NCBI GenBank assembly: GCA_004764695.1
Contig: SMSO01000014.1
Coordinates: 6,128,029 to 6,192,028 of the forward strand
Length of the DNA: 64,000 bases
Direction: 5' to 3'
Source: Schizochytrium sp. TIO01
Taxonomy: Eukaryota > Sar > Bigyra > Thraustochytrida > Thraustochytriidae
How positions within the stretch are numbered: position 1 is the first letter of the stretch; the number at the start of each line of letters is the position of its first letter. Position numbers and translations under genes: made by a program. Below are positions 54,777-64,000 of the stretch, piece after piece. The notes beneath the pieces were generated by a model. The model worked only from the letters and a program-made list of their open reading frames with translations. It made no database searches and was not told where the DNA came from.

Positions 54777-57065
54777 ATGGTTCACAATGCAACGTCTCGA
54801 GCAGCTCAAAGCAAGCGCAGCTTCAAAAAGCAAAAGATTGAGGGCGAAGAAAGTGACAGGAGCAATGACGACTCTGTCGATGACCGTACAACAGATGAAG
54901 AGGAAGACCAAGGTGAAGATGCTGAGGACGACAGCGATGAGAATGATGAAAGTCAAGTCGAGGATGGGGACAGAAAAAAAGTAAAGAACGTTGTAGACAA
55001 GGTTCAAGCTGACGACGAGGACGACGACGAGGAGAGTGGCAAGAAAACTACTATTGCCAAAAGGCGTAGAGAAAGTAAAAATACTACAAAAGCTAGGGGG
55101 GGGAGCAATAGCAGCAACAATGCCTCGAATGAAGACGAAAATATCGATAACAAGGAAGACGAAGATGAAGGATGATAACATCCTCTTGTCTGAACTGAAG
55201 CGTAAGAAGATGGCAAGGGCTACACGGAAGTCGACCCTCATGAAAGATACTTTAATACGCAATGCACAAAACGTTGCGGCAGCAAATACAATCTCAAACG
55301 CTACTTCCTCTGTACAATCATCCAAAAAGGCCCCACCCGGTAAAGGAAAAGCATCAACAGACAATGACGGAGAAAGTGTGTCTAGCAAAGCAAGCAGCAC
55401 AGCGAGCAGCGCAAAGAATAGTAGGCGATCTGGAAGCATTGCAACAAACGCATCAGCAGGAACTAAGCGTAAACTAGGGAGCCATGGTCGCACGAGTAGT
55501 GTCTCGAGATCTAGCTCTGGCCCAGGGAAAGCGAAACGAGGTGAGTATTATGAAGTATTTTATGACGACCCAAGCGCTGTACTTAAGAAGCAACCGCCAA
55601 GGCGGACACGCCCCCGGTATGAAGGTGACTTTGTTGGCGAAGCCTTAATTTATGGTGATTCCCTAACATGGGCGTTGCAACACGACCAGTTCAGTCGATT
55701 AGAAAAACCTTGGCCAGAACTTTTACGAGCCCGATTAAATGAAAAGGGCTTCACAATTGTTCAATCAAACTTTCTAGAGCGGACCACCGTATACAATGAT
55801 GAGCCAATGCACTCCTTCAAATGGAATGTAGGGACCAAACCTGAGGATTTCAATGGTATTCGGCACTTTGGGTCTGTTTTCTCCAGTCACTCGCCAAAGT
55901 GGCTTATGATTATGCTGGGTACCCATGATCTCAAGTCACGAGTCAGAGAGTATGCAGAGGAACGTGGCCGTCTTGGCCTTCATAAAATTGAAGATACAAA
56001 CAAACCACCCTCTGTGCATGGATCAGATTCTGAAAGCAGTAGTGATGACGAGAATACGAGTGATGGTGATGAGGATGCAGACACCAACAAAGATCGTAGG
56101 GATAGCGAAGATAGCGACATGGAGAATGACAGTGCTCCTCAAAGCAAGGCAGCAGAACAATTTTCGTCCAGGGGGGCTAAAGTGAAAGTTGAAGATGATT
56201 CAACAAAAAATCGTAGCGCCCGTGGTCTTAGTGGTGCAAACAAAAGTAAAAAACCCGATGCGACTATCAGTGCCCAAGATTCGAAGAATCAAAAGCGCGG
56301 AGCTGTTTTAAAGCGAGGTATGAAAGGAGACGGGGAATACGTGAAACGAAAGAACAACCATGATACCGCAAGCCAATCATCATCATCAAGTAGTAGCAGT
56401 AGTAGCAGCAGTAGCAATAGCAGTTTAGAAGATGGCGAGTTTACTTTCTCAGAGCAAACGATTGCCCACAACTGCGAAAGATATATAAAAAAGGCAAGGG
56501 AGATGTACGAAGGTCATTGCCATGAAGGGTAGGTTTTGTTGGACATTTTTGAAAATTAAAGCGGGGGGAGGGGGACCGGAAATGGATAATTAAATAGGGT
56601 AAGACAAACTACGCCTGTAAAATGTGATTGACGAGCAGTCTTGTGAAATGGCTAACTAAAATATTCTGCTTTCCCTCTCGAATGATATTTCGCACTATTG
56701 CCTTGAATTGTGCTTTATCATATATTTGCTTGGAATTATTATACATGTGTTATAGCAATCTGAAAATTCTCTTTGTCACGCCGCCGGAAGTCCGGCTTAC
56801 AGACATATCGCGAAAACTTGGATTTGATGAGGAATCCGTTCGTCTTTCCAAAGAGTTACCAAAGGCATTTGCTCGGCTTTCTCGCCACCACGACGTTGTT
56901 GTAGTTAAGCCAAGCCGAGCAGTCATGAAAGGATCAGTTGATGGAATTCACCCAACCGCGAAAGGCCATGAAGTACTTGCAGATCTCATTTGGACGGCTA
57001 TGCAACCTGAACTGCCCCGACAAACTCGCAAACCCGAGCGCCTCAATGCCCAGCGCCTTGGCTAA
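54777..57065 (+). CDS. Arylesterase-type SGNH/GDSL hydrolase-like protein (two exons, one-base break)
   Basis: The start at 54777 has the context GTCAAGATGG. The acidic/basic N-terminal region reads in one frame to the eight-base G run at 55096-55103. Removing one G there continues into the next frame, which carries the hydrolase. The intron is 56529-56755 (GTAGGT ... TTATAG), phase matching, and the corrected protein is about 686 residues. Block I with the nucleophile is IYGDSLTWAL. Block II reads SNFLERTTVY where bacterial arylesterases have Gly before RTT. Block III reads MLGTHDLK where the family has GTND. Exon 2 gives block V, DGIHPTAKGHEVL, with the Asp-x-x-His pair. About 190 Ser/Asp/Lys-rich residues separate block III from block V. 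Family fit is clear; activity is uncertain because two oxyanion positions differ. The charged N-terminus suggests a nuclear or cytosolic site, with no signal peptide. Confidence 0.75.
56529..56755 (+). other. Intron of the SGNH gene
   Basis: 227 bases, GTAGGT donor and TGTTATAG acceptor. It splits a Gly codon (GG|C) and separates block III from block V of the hydrolase. Exon 2 begins NLKILFVTPPEV, typical of the strand before block V. Confidence 0.85.
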
Positions 57066-57254
57066 CTTTCTCCTTTATGCTATATTAATAATATAAAAAC
57101 AAAACGAAAACAGAAACTAACCCATTCATCACAATTTGGAGCTTTGTTGCTCCGTAGCCACTTCTATTCTTAGCTCCGAAGTTGAAATTCTCATAAGTTG
57201 GACTAGAAGTCGCCTATTGTATATGTAATAGCTTTTGTCATCACACGCAAGTCT

Positions 57255-57941
57255 TTATGACCTCTTTTTCTCTCTCAGAGAAAACGCTAAAGGATCCTTG
57301 ATTGGAATTTCGTTTCCACCAGGCCCTTCATCGACCTCAAAGTACTCTTCTGGGGTCATAAATCGAATATTCCGCGCCTCCGCAAACGCAAGATCTGAGC
57401 TGCCAATGTCCCCTTCCCTGCCTGCCGCATCCCCGACATAAAAAGAGTTGGCGGTGTCAATTTGAATTCCGGCAAGCTCTTCGTAAATGCTCCAAAGCTC
57501 CCCCCCTTCGCTATAGCCTTTTCTGAATTCATCTTTTTGCGTGGATGCAATAAAAGCAATGCCCTGGTTCTCAGAGCCGAGCCTAAGACTTGCAATCATA
57601 TTGTCGATAACCTTCTTAAGTTTGGTGGCTCCCTTGCCATCATGAGCGCTTCGAATGTGGCTCTGGTTCGAGAATATAACAACTCGCCGTCCGCTCTGTA
57701 GCTCGCTGCGCAGCTTTTTCATGACACTTGGATAGCGCCAGGTCCAGTCATTGGCACTTTTTCTTCGCCAGGGAGGCAGACCTGACCACGTCTCGATGAG
57801 TGTATCGTCGAGGTCGAAGCCTGCCACAGCTGAAGTATGCTCCACGGAGGACGAGGCTCGCGAAGACCTCCCATGGCCCATGAGCCGTACAAGAACGTTG
57901 TTGCGGCTGCTGCTGCCGGCCACCAGCGACGTCCACACCAT
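57255..57941 (-). CDS. PNKP-type polynucleotide 3'-phosphatase
   Basis: 228 residues, a stand-alone HAD-fold DNA 3'-phosphatase like yeast Tpp1 and the phosphatase domain of PNKP. It removes 3'-phosphates at DNA breaks so that polymerases and ligases can act. Motifs: AGFDLDDTLIET near residue 42 with the nucleophilic Asp and the general-acid Asp; RRVVIFSNQSHI (motif II Ser/Asn); a central Lys-rich helix; DEFRKGYSEGGELW in place of the usual RKPxxGMW; SFYVGDAAGR near residue 170 with the metal-binding Asp; and SSDLAFAEARNIRFMTPEEYF. The FHA and kinase domains of animal PNKP are absent. Start at the ATG at 57941. It converges with the SGNH gene (190 bases between stops). Confidence 0.88.
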   Translation of the reverse strand: MVWTSLVAGSSSRNNVLVRLMGHGRSSRASSSVEHTSAVAGFDLDDTLIETWSGLPPWRRKSANDWTWRYPSVMKKLRSELQSGRRVVIFSNQSHIRSAHDGKGATKLKKVIDNMIASLRLGSENQGIAFIASTQKDEFRKGYSEGGELWSIYEELAGIQIDTANSFYVGDAAGREGDIGSSDLAFAEARNIRFMTPEEYFEVDEGPGGNEIPIKDPLAFSLREKKRS

Positions 57942-60542
57942 CCTCAAGAAAGCCCACGCGAGGCGGCAAGCTGCACAAAGAGAACCCGCTCGCTTCGCTG
58001 AGGCTGCGGTGATTGCGATTTAAGCGACGCCAGAAATTGCAAACGAACGGCCGAGTGAAAGACTCCGAGAGCATATCTAATATGTAGTTCTACCTATAAG
58101 TGAGTTACCACTAATTGTAAATCACCATATCTACCAAATGCCGCCGTCTATGCCTAACAACGAAAACGTTCAAGAACCTTCCATAGCTTTCAAATAGCTT
58201 GCTAGCAAGCGTTGACGTTGTCAAAGCATGCTGTGAATAGCACGCAAGTCTTCAAAAACCTGTTGGAGAAAGCCAACCTGATTCTGATTAGTGGTTGACT
58301 GATTGATTCTGTACCATTGCTTTTTGTGGGTGCAAATAAATGCAAATGCAAATGAGTGCTTTGCGGAAGAAGTTTGCGGAGCGTGGCTCTCAAAACCAGG
58401 CTTTAGAGAAAAGGAGAGCTAGCGTAGCGATCAAAGCTAAAGCTGTGGCGCTGAAGAAGTGCATCTTCTACAAGTGCTTGACTTGAAGCTCTCTCAAAGG
58501 CTTCGCTCGCTCGAGCTAGCTAGAGACGGAGAAAAGTAACTACTTAGATCAGTGTATTGCGCAATATGTATTGCGCAATACAAGCAGGTGTCGCAGAACA
58601 GTGCTGACACTCAATTTGAGGAGAAACAACAAACCAAGCAAAACTTCAGCAGATTGAGCACTGCCGTTTCTGACGGTAACCAGCTTGGACAAGACAGCAG
58701 ACAACACACAAAGAGCCTGGATGTGTAGGCGGCTGCAAGTGTGAGACTACTTTTGCATTTGATGAGTGTGATTTGGCAATTGGTGTTGTAAGTGCGTTTT
58801 AGAAATTTGGAGTTTCTTGTCTTATTGAGAGTTCGGCATAGAGAGTGCTATGCACGATCAGTGCAACTTGAACTGATGCCTCTCGTCGTTGAAACCATTC
58901 AATTACTTGTTCGGGACGGCCTTTTGCCCTTTTCACGGCTTGGGCCTTCAAGGGATACTTGAAAACAGAGGATCATGAAGATATAGCTGGCTAGATATCA
59001 ATCAGAGATAGCAGCAGTCCGATTTATTTTTAGTAGTAAGTCTCTGCCTTTTTGCCTGCCCCAAAATAGGAATCATAAATTGCTTGTAGAAACCATTCCT
59101 GGTCATTCGAAGATGAATTCTGCAGTGATCAAGTCTACTGATGTACCCGCTCGACCCAGGGAAGCAGTTCTATCTGCGAGTGCGTAACACTGGCAAGAGC
59201 CTCTGTCAGCAAGAATTGGAGTCGAGGCCAAGCCAATCTGGACCCTGCCGCTGAGCCACGACAACGCCGGACGGCTTCTACCATGCCCAAGGCAGGGAGC
59301 AGGCAAGGGCAGGTTGACTGAACGAAAGGAGAGAGGAAAGGAAGATGGACAAAAAGGAAATGAGAACTCTGAGGGGACAAATGAATCAAGCATACATTCT
59401 CAAGGTTTCTCTCTGCTTGAAGATCACCACAAAACATGTACGCAAGAGGAAGCAATGAGAAAAAGGCACCGCAACGGTCGTCACAGAATGCCAGATCGCA
59501 GCGCTCTGGTCAGTTGTGGCATCATCTCAGTGTTGGATGTCGCTGAGTCAAACGTAGGAAAGAAAAGGAAATACTAACTGTCCCATATATAAACCTAGTT
59601 CTTTTTCTTCTTCTTTTAAAGATTAAATTTTAAAAAAACAAAAACAATTATTTCACATGGCAAGTTCATGTTTTATTTATTTAGTTGTTTAGTTTTTCAA
59701 TTAAATAGAAATTATACATAATTGTAAATAATATAAATAATAACCATGGCGAGTCTTCTTACTGACGCTAAAACTAAACTTTTTTCAAGTTTCTGCTTTC
59801 TATTGTTTTCCATGAAGGAAATGGTTTTACTTACTTTAGGTCTATAAGTAAAGTCGAAGTAGTCAAATCAAGATTAAGACCGAGTTCGTAGAAGGGCCTT
59901 GGCAAAGCAAACAGCAAACGGCTTAGCGAAACCTCACTACTACAGAAAGAAGCAACAGTTATATTATAATTCCCCATAGCAGCCGCAAAGATTGGCGAGG
60001 AAACCCGAGCTAGGTGGTGAGACATGATGGAAACGAGATTTTTTTTTCACCTTGATCTCGTTTTGCATATGATCAATACGGAGCATTCTAAAATATATTG
60101 AGCTCTGAGGGAATGCAAGCCTTTGTTTACTCCAGCGGGACTATATCCTAGGATGTGTAACCTATGACAGGGCTTTGAGGTTGTTTGTGAACAGCAAGGC
60201 TTTGAGCTCAATCTTGAAGACCTACTATGATCATGGAAATTCTCAATGCTAGAAAACGTTTGCTTTTTTAGTCGTACTTACCTCTAGCTAGGTAGTAATG
60301 ATGAATTATTTGAAAGAAAGAAAGAAAGAAAGAAAGGAATATTTTATTTTTAACTTTTAAAAAAAGGAAAAAAAGGAAAGAAACGAAAGTCGATGAATCA
60401 AAATGTCGCTCACCAAGACTACCAGAGCTCAATCGCATCGTCCTTCCGTGCAAGGTCTGCGCTCGCGCAGCTTAGGGGTATATAGCAGCGTGTGGCGGCT
60501 GGGTTGAGCAGATTGGCTGCCTAGTCGGCAGTGCCAGCCGCC
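57942..60542. other. Spacer between divergent genes
   Basis: Promoter side of both the phosphatase (-) and the bZIP gene (+). GCTA-rich DNA (58505-58530), pyrimidine/AT/purine elements (59595-59710 and 60310-60382, the latter including a GAAA run), and a purine-rich open frame at 59314-59577 (+) that I do not accept. The repeated ATTGCGCAATA at 58555-58580 is a short palindrome occurring twice. The final 60 bases carry a TATA-like motif. No gene seen. Confidence 0.5.
60479..60484 (+). promoter_or_regulatory. TATA-like box of the bZIP gene
   Basis: TATATA inside GGGGTATATAGCAG, 59 bases before the ATG at 60543 in otherwise GC-rich leader sequence. Position and isolation suggest a core promoter; only a transcript start would prove it. 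Confidence 0.4.
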
Positions 60543-62507
60543 ATGGAGGGTCATGAGCCATCGCTGGAGCTCGACCTAGACCCCATGGCACTCGAGGCCT
60601 TCCATGCTCAGCACGGGAACAATGGCCCGAGGCATCGTCAGCAGCACTCGCAACAATCAGCGAATCACTCTCTTCACTCTGTGCAAGACCACTCTCAATC
60701 TCAGGCGCAGCCTAATGCTCACGGAGAGGAGATCTTTCGACACAGTAGAAACTTGGACGGTCTCGAACAACTTCAGCCCCAAAATCAACATCACCAAAAT
60801 AGGCATCACGAGCAGCCTCGAAACGAAGACCACTATGAGAATCAAAGGATCCAGATGCGCCACATGGAGCAGGGCCGCCATCTAGATCTTCATGACCAAG
60901 TTCAAGCCCACGCTGGAGATGGACACGAAATGCAACATTTGCAGATGCAGCACAGTAACGAGGGGGAAGAGTACTTTGTAGGTGAGTTTGCAATCATGAC
61001 CAAGGCAGAACCCGGCGCAGACTCAGAAAGCAACGATTTGGTGAGTCAAGATGGAGGCGCACAGCAGATGGACCAGGAGTGGCTTGAGGAAAAGAGGCGT
61101 GCAGTAGCCAAAGCAAGTAAAACAGCTCGCCAGAAAAAGAAGCGCGAAATGGCTGTACTGCTGGAAGAGAACAAGCGTCTTCACGCAGAGAGGGCTGAAT
61201 TCTTGCAAAAGATTGAAGACCTTGTCGCGAAAGTGCAGGAAATGCGCGAAGGAGGTGATATTGATACACATATTGAAAATGAACTCTTAAAAGCGCAGCT
61301 TGAGGAGTACAAGACCTTTGTCGGAGCACTGCAGCGTATGGCGACAGGTATCCCGACAAATGATGATACTAAACGTAGGCTTTATAAAAAGGGTGCAGAC
61401 TATGCTATATCGTGCGTCCTATCCCTTCTTACGCGAAGCGTTCGCGAGAAGAGTTTATGGCAACGTGGAAAGCTGCCCGTGGAGATTGCAGTGAAGGATG
61501 GCAAGACGAACCTTGCCATGTGGTTTCGCTACATTCATGACTTTAAGCCTGAGTCCTCCAACCTTTCACCTCATTCTGGATTGGCACCTGGCGGCAAGGG
61601 TAGTGGGAATGCTGTGGGCGCAACAGGTTCAACAGGTGGTGGTGTTCGCTTGCAGGTGCGTGTTGATCAGCTGATTCCGGGCGTGGACCCCAAGTCTTTA
61701 GCTGATGTGTATTGGTCATTGTGGAATGATCAGAACGTGACTCAACAGTTTTTTCAATATGCTGACTCCAAGAAAAATTGGGAAAAAATTAATGTGGAGC
61801 ACGTTATTTCGGAGAGCATTAGCCGTGAACAAGCAACAAGGCATAGATGTGAGCTTCCATCAACGTCAGCAACTGGTGGACCAAATTTGGAGGAGGAACC
61901 ACCACAGCTTATTAAAGTGTCCTACACGCGACAGAATGAACCTGATGCAGATTGGGTCTATGTCTCAACGCGCGCAAAACAGGATCTTTCACAAACAGCT
62001 TTACACTTGCCCATGGATGAAGTTGTCGGGGCATCGTCATCGTCAACTAACTCTAGAAGTCCAAATGGTAAAGTCACCAAAGCACGTGGAGGGCGTAAAC
62101 GCGCGCGTACAGACGATACCAAAGAGGCGGAGGAGTTGAGATGTGCAACCTGTCATGTATTAGCTCGGTCTACTACTACTCATCATAAGCTGATGCTGCC
62201 ACCGGACGCATTGGAAGAACTTCAGGCCACTGATGGTGCTAATAACCAGCACCGGACTATTAATTCATTCTATGTAGAGGGTTGTGTGGTTTGGGATGCA
62301 GAGATGTCTGCACCTGGCGACCCTCCCGTGAGCCGTATGTCAGTGCTTTTGAGTCTTCCAGAGACATTCAATCAGCGTTGGCTATCTGGGTCTCGTAGTA
62401 TTGTCAACGAACAGGGAGAAGTAACGCTTCAGTTTTGCAAGTATGTCCGAGGTTTCGGCACTCTGCTCGCAGAGAAACTGCTCGCACAACGTAAACAAAC
62501 ATGCTAA
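60543..62507 (+). CDS. bZIP protein with START-like C-terminal domain
   Basis: 654 residues in one exon. ATG at 60543 in the ideal context CCGCCATGG. Residues 1-150 are His/Gln-rich and disordered. Residues about 181-225 form a bZIP: basic region RRAVAKASKTARQKKKREM, then heptads with Leu, Leu, Phe, Leu at seven-residue spacing (LEENKRLHAERAEF). At the position of the invariant DNA-contacting Asn there is Val, while the Arg eight residues later is kept. From about 270 there is a conserved-looking alpha/beta region; 369-482 (VRLQVRVDQLIPGVD ... KVSYTRQNEPDADWVYVSTR) and 533-649 (with CATCH and FYVEGCVVWDAE) fit a START-like ligand fold with a polar insert. Oomycetes have large bZIP and START-like M96 families; the combination suggests a lipid- or metabolite-sensing regulator. 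The zipper is clear, the START call is inference. Confidence 0.72.
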   Translation: MEGHEPSLELDLDPMALEAFHAQHGNNGPRHRQQHSQQSANHSLHSVQDHSQSQAQPNAHGEEIFRHSRNLDGLEQLQPQNQHHQNRHHEQPRNEDHYENQRIQMRHMEQGRHLDLHDQVQAHAGDGHEMQHLQMQHSNEGEEYFVGEFAIMTKAEPGADSESNDLVSQDGGAQQMDQEWLEEKRRAVAKASKTARQKKKREMAVLLEENKRLHAERAEFLQKIEDLVAKVQEMREGGDIDTHIENELLKAQLEEYKTFVGALQRMATGIPTNDDTKRRLYKKGADYAISCVLSLLTRSVREKSLWQRGKLPVEIAVKDGKTNLAMWFRYIHDFKPESSNLSPHSGLAPGGKGSGNAVGATGSTGGGVRLQVRVDQLIPGVDPKSLADVYWSLWNDQNVTQQFFQYADSKKNWEKINVEHVISESISREQATRHRCELPSTSATGGPNLEEEPPQLIKVSYTRQNEPDADWVYVSTRAKQDLSQTALHLPMDEVVGASSSSTNSRSPNGKVTKARGGRKRARTDDTKEAEELRCATCHVLARSTTTHHKLMLPPDALEELQATDGANNQHRTINSFYVEGCVVWDAEMSAPGDPPVSRMSVLLSLPETFNQRWLSGSRSIVNEQGEVTLQFCKYVRGFGTLLAEKLLAQRKQTC

Positions 62508-63429
62508 CCTATCACTATAAAACATGCCATTTGATAAATCAAACCGTAACATTTTTCTTTCTTTTTTTCTTTCTTTCACTGTAGCATTCCTAGATCGCCA
62601 TGAACATTTTATGTAAACCTTGGCAGACTAATTCAGTAGTCAGTGATAGCTTAATATCTTTCTTCAAAATCCTGCGAAATTATGTATACTATAAAAAGTG
62701 ACAAGAAGATTAGCTACACTCACAACATTAAGAAAATTGAGAAATAAATAACATCCATTCAACCTATAGATAGCTAGATCTATGCTCCATGATTAAGAGA
62801 GGAGTGTCATCAAGAAAATCACAAGCTCAGGCTAGTAAAAAGTGAGAAGGCAAAAAGAGGTAAAATTATTTAGACAGGAGTTCAAGAACGACAATCAAGC
62901 AACACGAGTCTCTACAGACATCAGCACACCATCAGGAGAGCGCATCTGGTGTGGAAAGGTGAGGGACTTGTCATAGTGATATAACAGGTCAAACTGGGGA
63001 GGGGGGTGGAGGTATCATCGAGGTGAACGATCGCCTCGCATGCAGCAGTTACTGTTGTCTGGAGAAATTCTGCAAGCCGCGAATCACTTCCGGCCCAGCA
63101 GAATATCTATCTCAGACAGGATCCTAATGCCCAGCTCTTGATGTCGGTACTGGAGCACAGGAATGTTGAACGTAGCTATAGAGTATGGATGCTTCTGGGA
63201 ACAGACAAGCACATCATTTCCTATATATCAATCGGGAACCTCACATGCAATACAATTTGCAGAGATGCCAATCAACATAGTATCGTCACATCATCATTGA
63301 ATATAATACTCTTCAACTATCTTGTTATCAAACAAGAAGCATAACTGATCACAGTATGCTTTCACTTTCATGAATATAAAAGAGTATACATGAACATAAC
63401 GACCAAAGGTGTATCAGAATTCATCTTCC
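62508..63429. other. Spacer between convergent genes
   Basis: Shared 3'-flank of the bZIP gene and the prolyl-tRNA synthetase. A pyrimidine tract lies at 62555-62578 just after the bZIP stop and may help 3'-end formation. The remainder is AT-rich, with a G run (62996-63007) and no coding or RNA gene that I can support. Confidence 0.5.
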
Positions 63430-64000
63430 TTAGAAGGTGTTGCGTGCACGGAGTTCCGCAATAGCATCCTTGATGGGCAGCAGGTCAACCTTGCCAGTCT
63501 TCCGGTCCATAAGTTCGACACGAGGGTTCGCCTCATCCAGCGCGTGTTTACCAACAATGATAATGTCTGGGTACCCCACAAGCTTTGCTTCCGCCAATTT
63601 TGCCCCCAGCGATTCCTTCCACCTATCATCTAACAGCACGTCCAACTCCTGCGGCACCTCATCACAGAACTCGCCTGCTTTCTTTGCGTATTCCTCCCTT
63701 GCCTTTGCGTTCCCCGGTGCCGTAACAACAACGCAATTATACGGCGCCACGCACCTTGGCCAGATAATGCCATCCTCGTCCGCTCCTCCATCGGCCTCGA
63801 TCATCACGGCCATAAGTCTTGAAATTCCAATTCCATAGCAGCCCATGATCAGTGGCTTTCTGGTTCCATCCGGGGCCTGGCTATGCGCATTAAACGCCTC
63901 GGAGTACTTGGTGCCAAGCATGAAGGTGTGACCGATCTCAATTCCGGGTCTGACTTTAAGTTCACCACTCCCACCACAGGAGCACGCTGGGTCTGTGCAT
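63430..64000 (-). CDS. Prolyl-tRNA synthetase, bacterial type, 3' part (cut by window end)
   Basis: C-terminal about 189 residues of a class II prolyl-tRNA synthetase. The frame is open to the window edge at 64000. Visible first are SCGGSGELKVRPGIEIGHTF then MLGTKYSEAF, the bacterial-type segment before motif 3. Motif 3 follows: KPLIMGCYGIGISRLMAVMI with the ATP-binding Arg. Then come the IIWPRCVAPYNCVVV strand and the anticodon-binding domain (VLLDDRWKESLGAKLAEAKLVG, IIIVGKH). The layout is that of bacterial and organellar enzymes rather than the eukaryotic/archaeal type with a C-terminal zinc domain, so it probably charges mitochondrial (or plastid, if any) tRNA-Pro. Any targeting peptide lies outside the window. 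Convergent with the bZIP gene. Confidence 0.93.
   Translation of the reverse strand, partial: CTDPACSCGGSGELKVRPGIEIGHTFMLGTKYSEAFNAHSQAPDGTRKPLIMGCYGIGISRLMAVMIEADGGADEDGIIWPRCVAPYNCVVVTAPGNAKAREEYAKKAGEFCDEVPQELDVLLDDRWKESLGAKLAEAKLVGYPDIIIVGKHALDEANPRVELMDRKTGKVDLLPIKDAIAELRARNTF

Noticed and set aside
59314-59577. 87-codon charged ORF
   Set aside because: The purine-rich tract makes Lys/Glu/Arg-biased translation; no ATG context and no homologue.
1-64000. tRNA, 5S rRNA, snRNA and spliced-leader genes
   Set aside because: I scanned for B-box-like GGTTCGA sequences and their complements and for conserved U6/5S strings. The few partial hits (for example near 18815 and 35930) lack pairing arms. 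A tRNAscan or Infernal run would be decisive.

Overview
This is a nuclear eukaryotic window. Conserved genes are mostly single-exon but two carry clear GT-AG introns. Their products include dynein roadblock light chain, G-protein gamma, ALG14, a DZIP1-like ciliary protein, a TMCO3-like antiporter, a NatD-type acetyltransferase and a PNKP-type phosphatase. A bZIP protein with a START-like C-terminal half resembles the large bZIP/M96-like families of oomycetes and their relatives. With the flagellar genes and the compact, intron-poor conserved genes, this suggests a flagellated stramenopile, possibly a labyrinthulomycete (thraustochytrid-like). That placement is inference. No rRNA, tRNA, CRISPR array, virus or complete transposon was seen.

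Layout: (1) 1-4800: spacer, G-gamma (+), roadblock light chain (+). (2) 4872-9783: a coiled-coil protein (-) divergent from the DZIP1-like gene (+). (3) 9.8-12.3 kb: repeat-rich spacer, then a LURP-one/tubby-like protein (-) to 13.86 kb. (4) 13.9-25.4 kb: a long repeat-rich zone with two candidate multi-exon orphan genes (17.4-18.6 and 22.6-23.7 kb). (5) 25.4-30.8 kb: an Ig-like (ASH/MSP-like) protein (+) and the TMCO3-like antiporter (+). (6) 30.8-41.3 kb: a second long zone with a (TTTG)n array of about 93 copies and several orphan-ORF candidates. (7) 41.3-47.5 kb: ALG14 (+) and a large NatD/zinc-finger fusion (-). (8) 47.5-54.8 kb: spacer. (9) 54.8-57.9 kb: an SGNH hydrolase (+) convergent with a PNKP-type phosphatase (-). 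(10) 60.5-64 kb: bZIP-START (+) and the 3' part of a bacterial-type prolyl-tRNA synthetase (-), cut by the window end.

There is no operon logic. Roadblock, the DZIP1-like protein and possibly the Ig-like protein point to cilia. G-gamma and the bZIP belong to signalling and transcription, ALG14 to N-glycosylation, the phosphatase to DNA end repair. Three genes (near 5.75, 28.32 and 55.10 kb) are each one base out of frame with an otherwise continuous protein. Two of the breaks lie in homopolymers, so assembly indels are the simplest explanation.

The long spacers are not empty. They hold tandem repeats, mostly with 4-nt units, recurring pyrimidine/AT/purine elements, and exon-like islands with good splice sites in consistent phase. 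I found no obvious new multi-gene system. The most unusual items are the NatD-zinc-finger fusion, the SGNH protein with altered oxyanion positions, and the intron-containing orphan class in the repeat zones.
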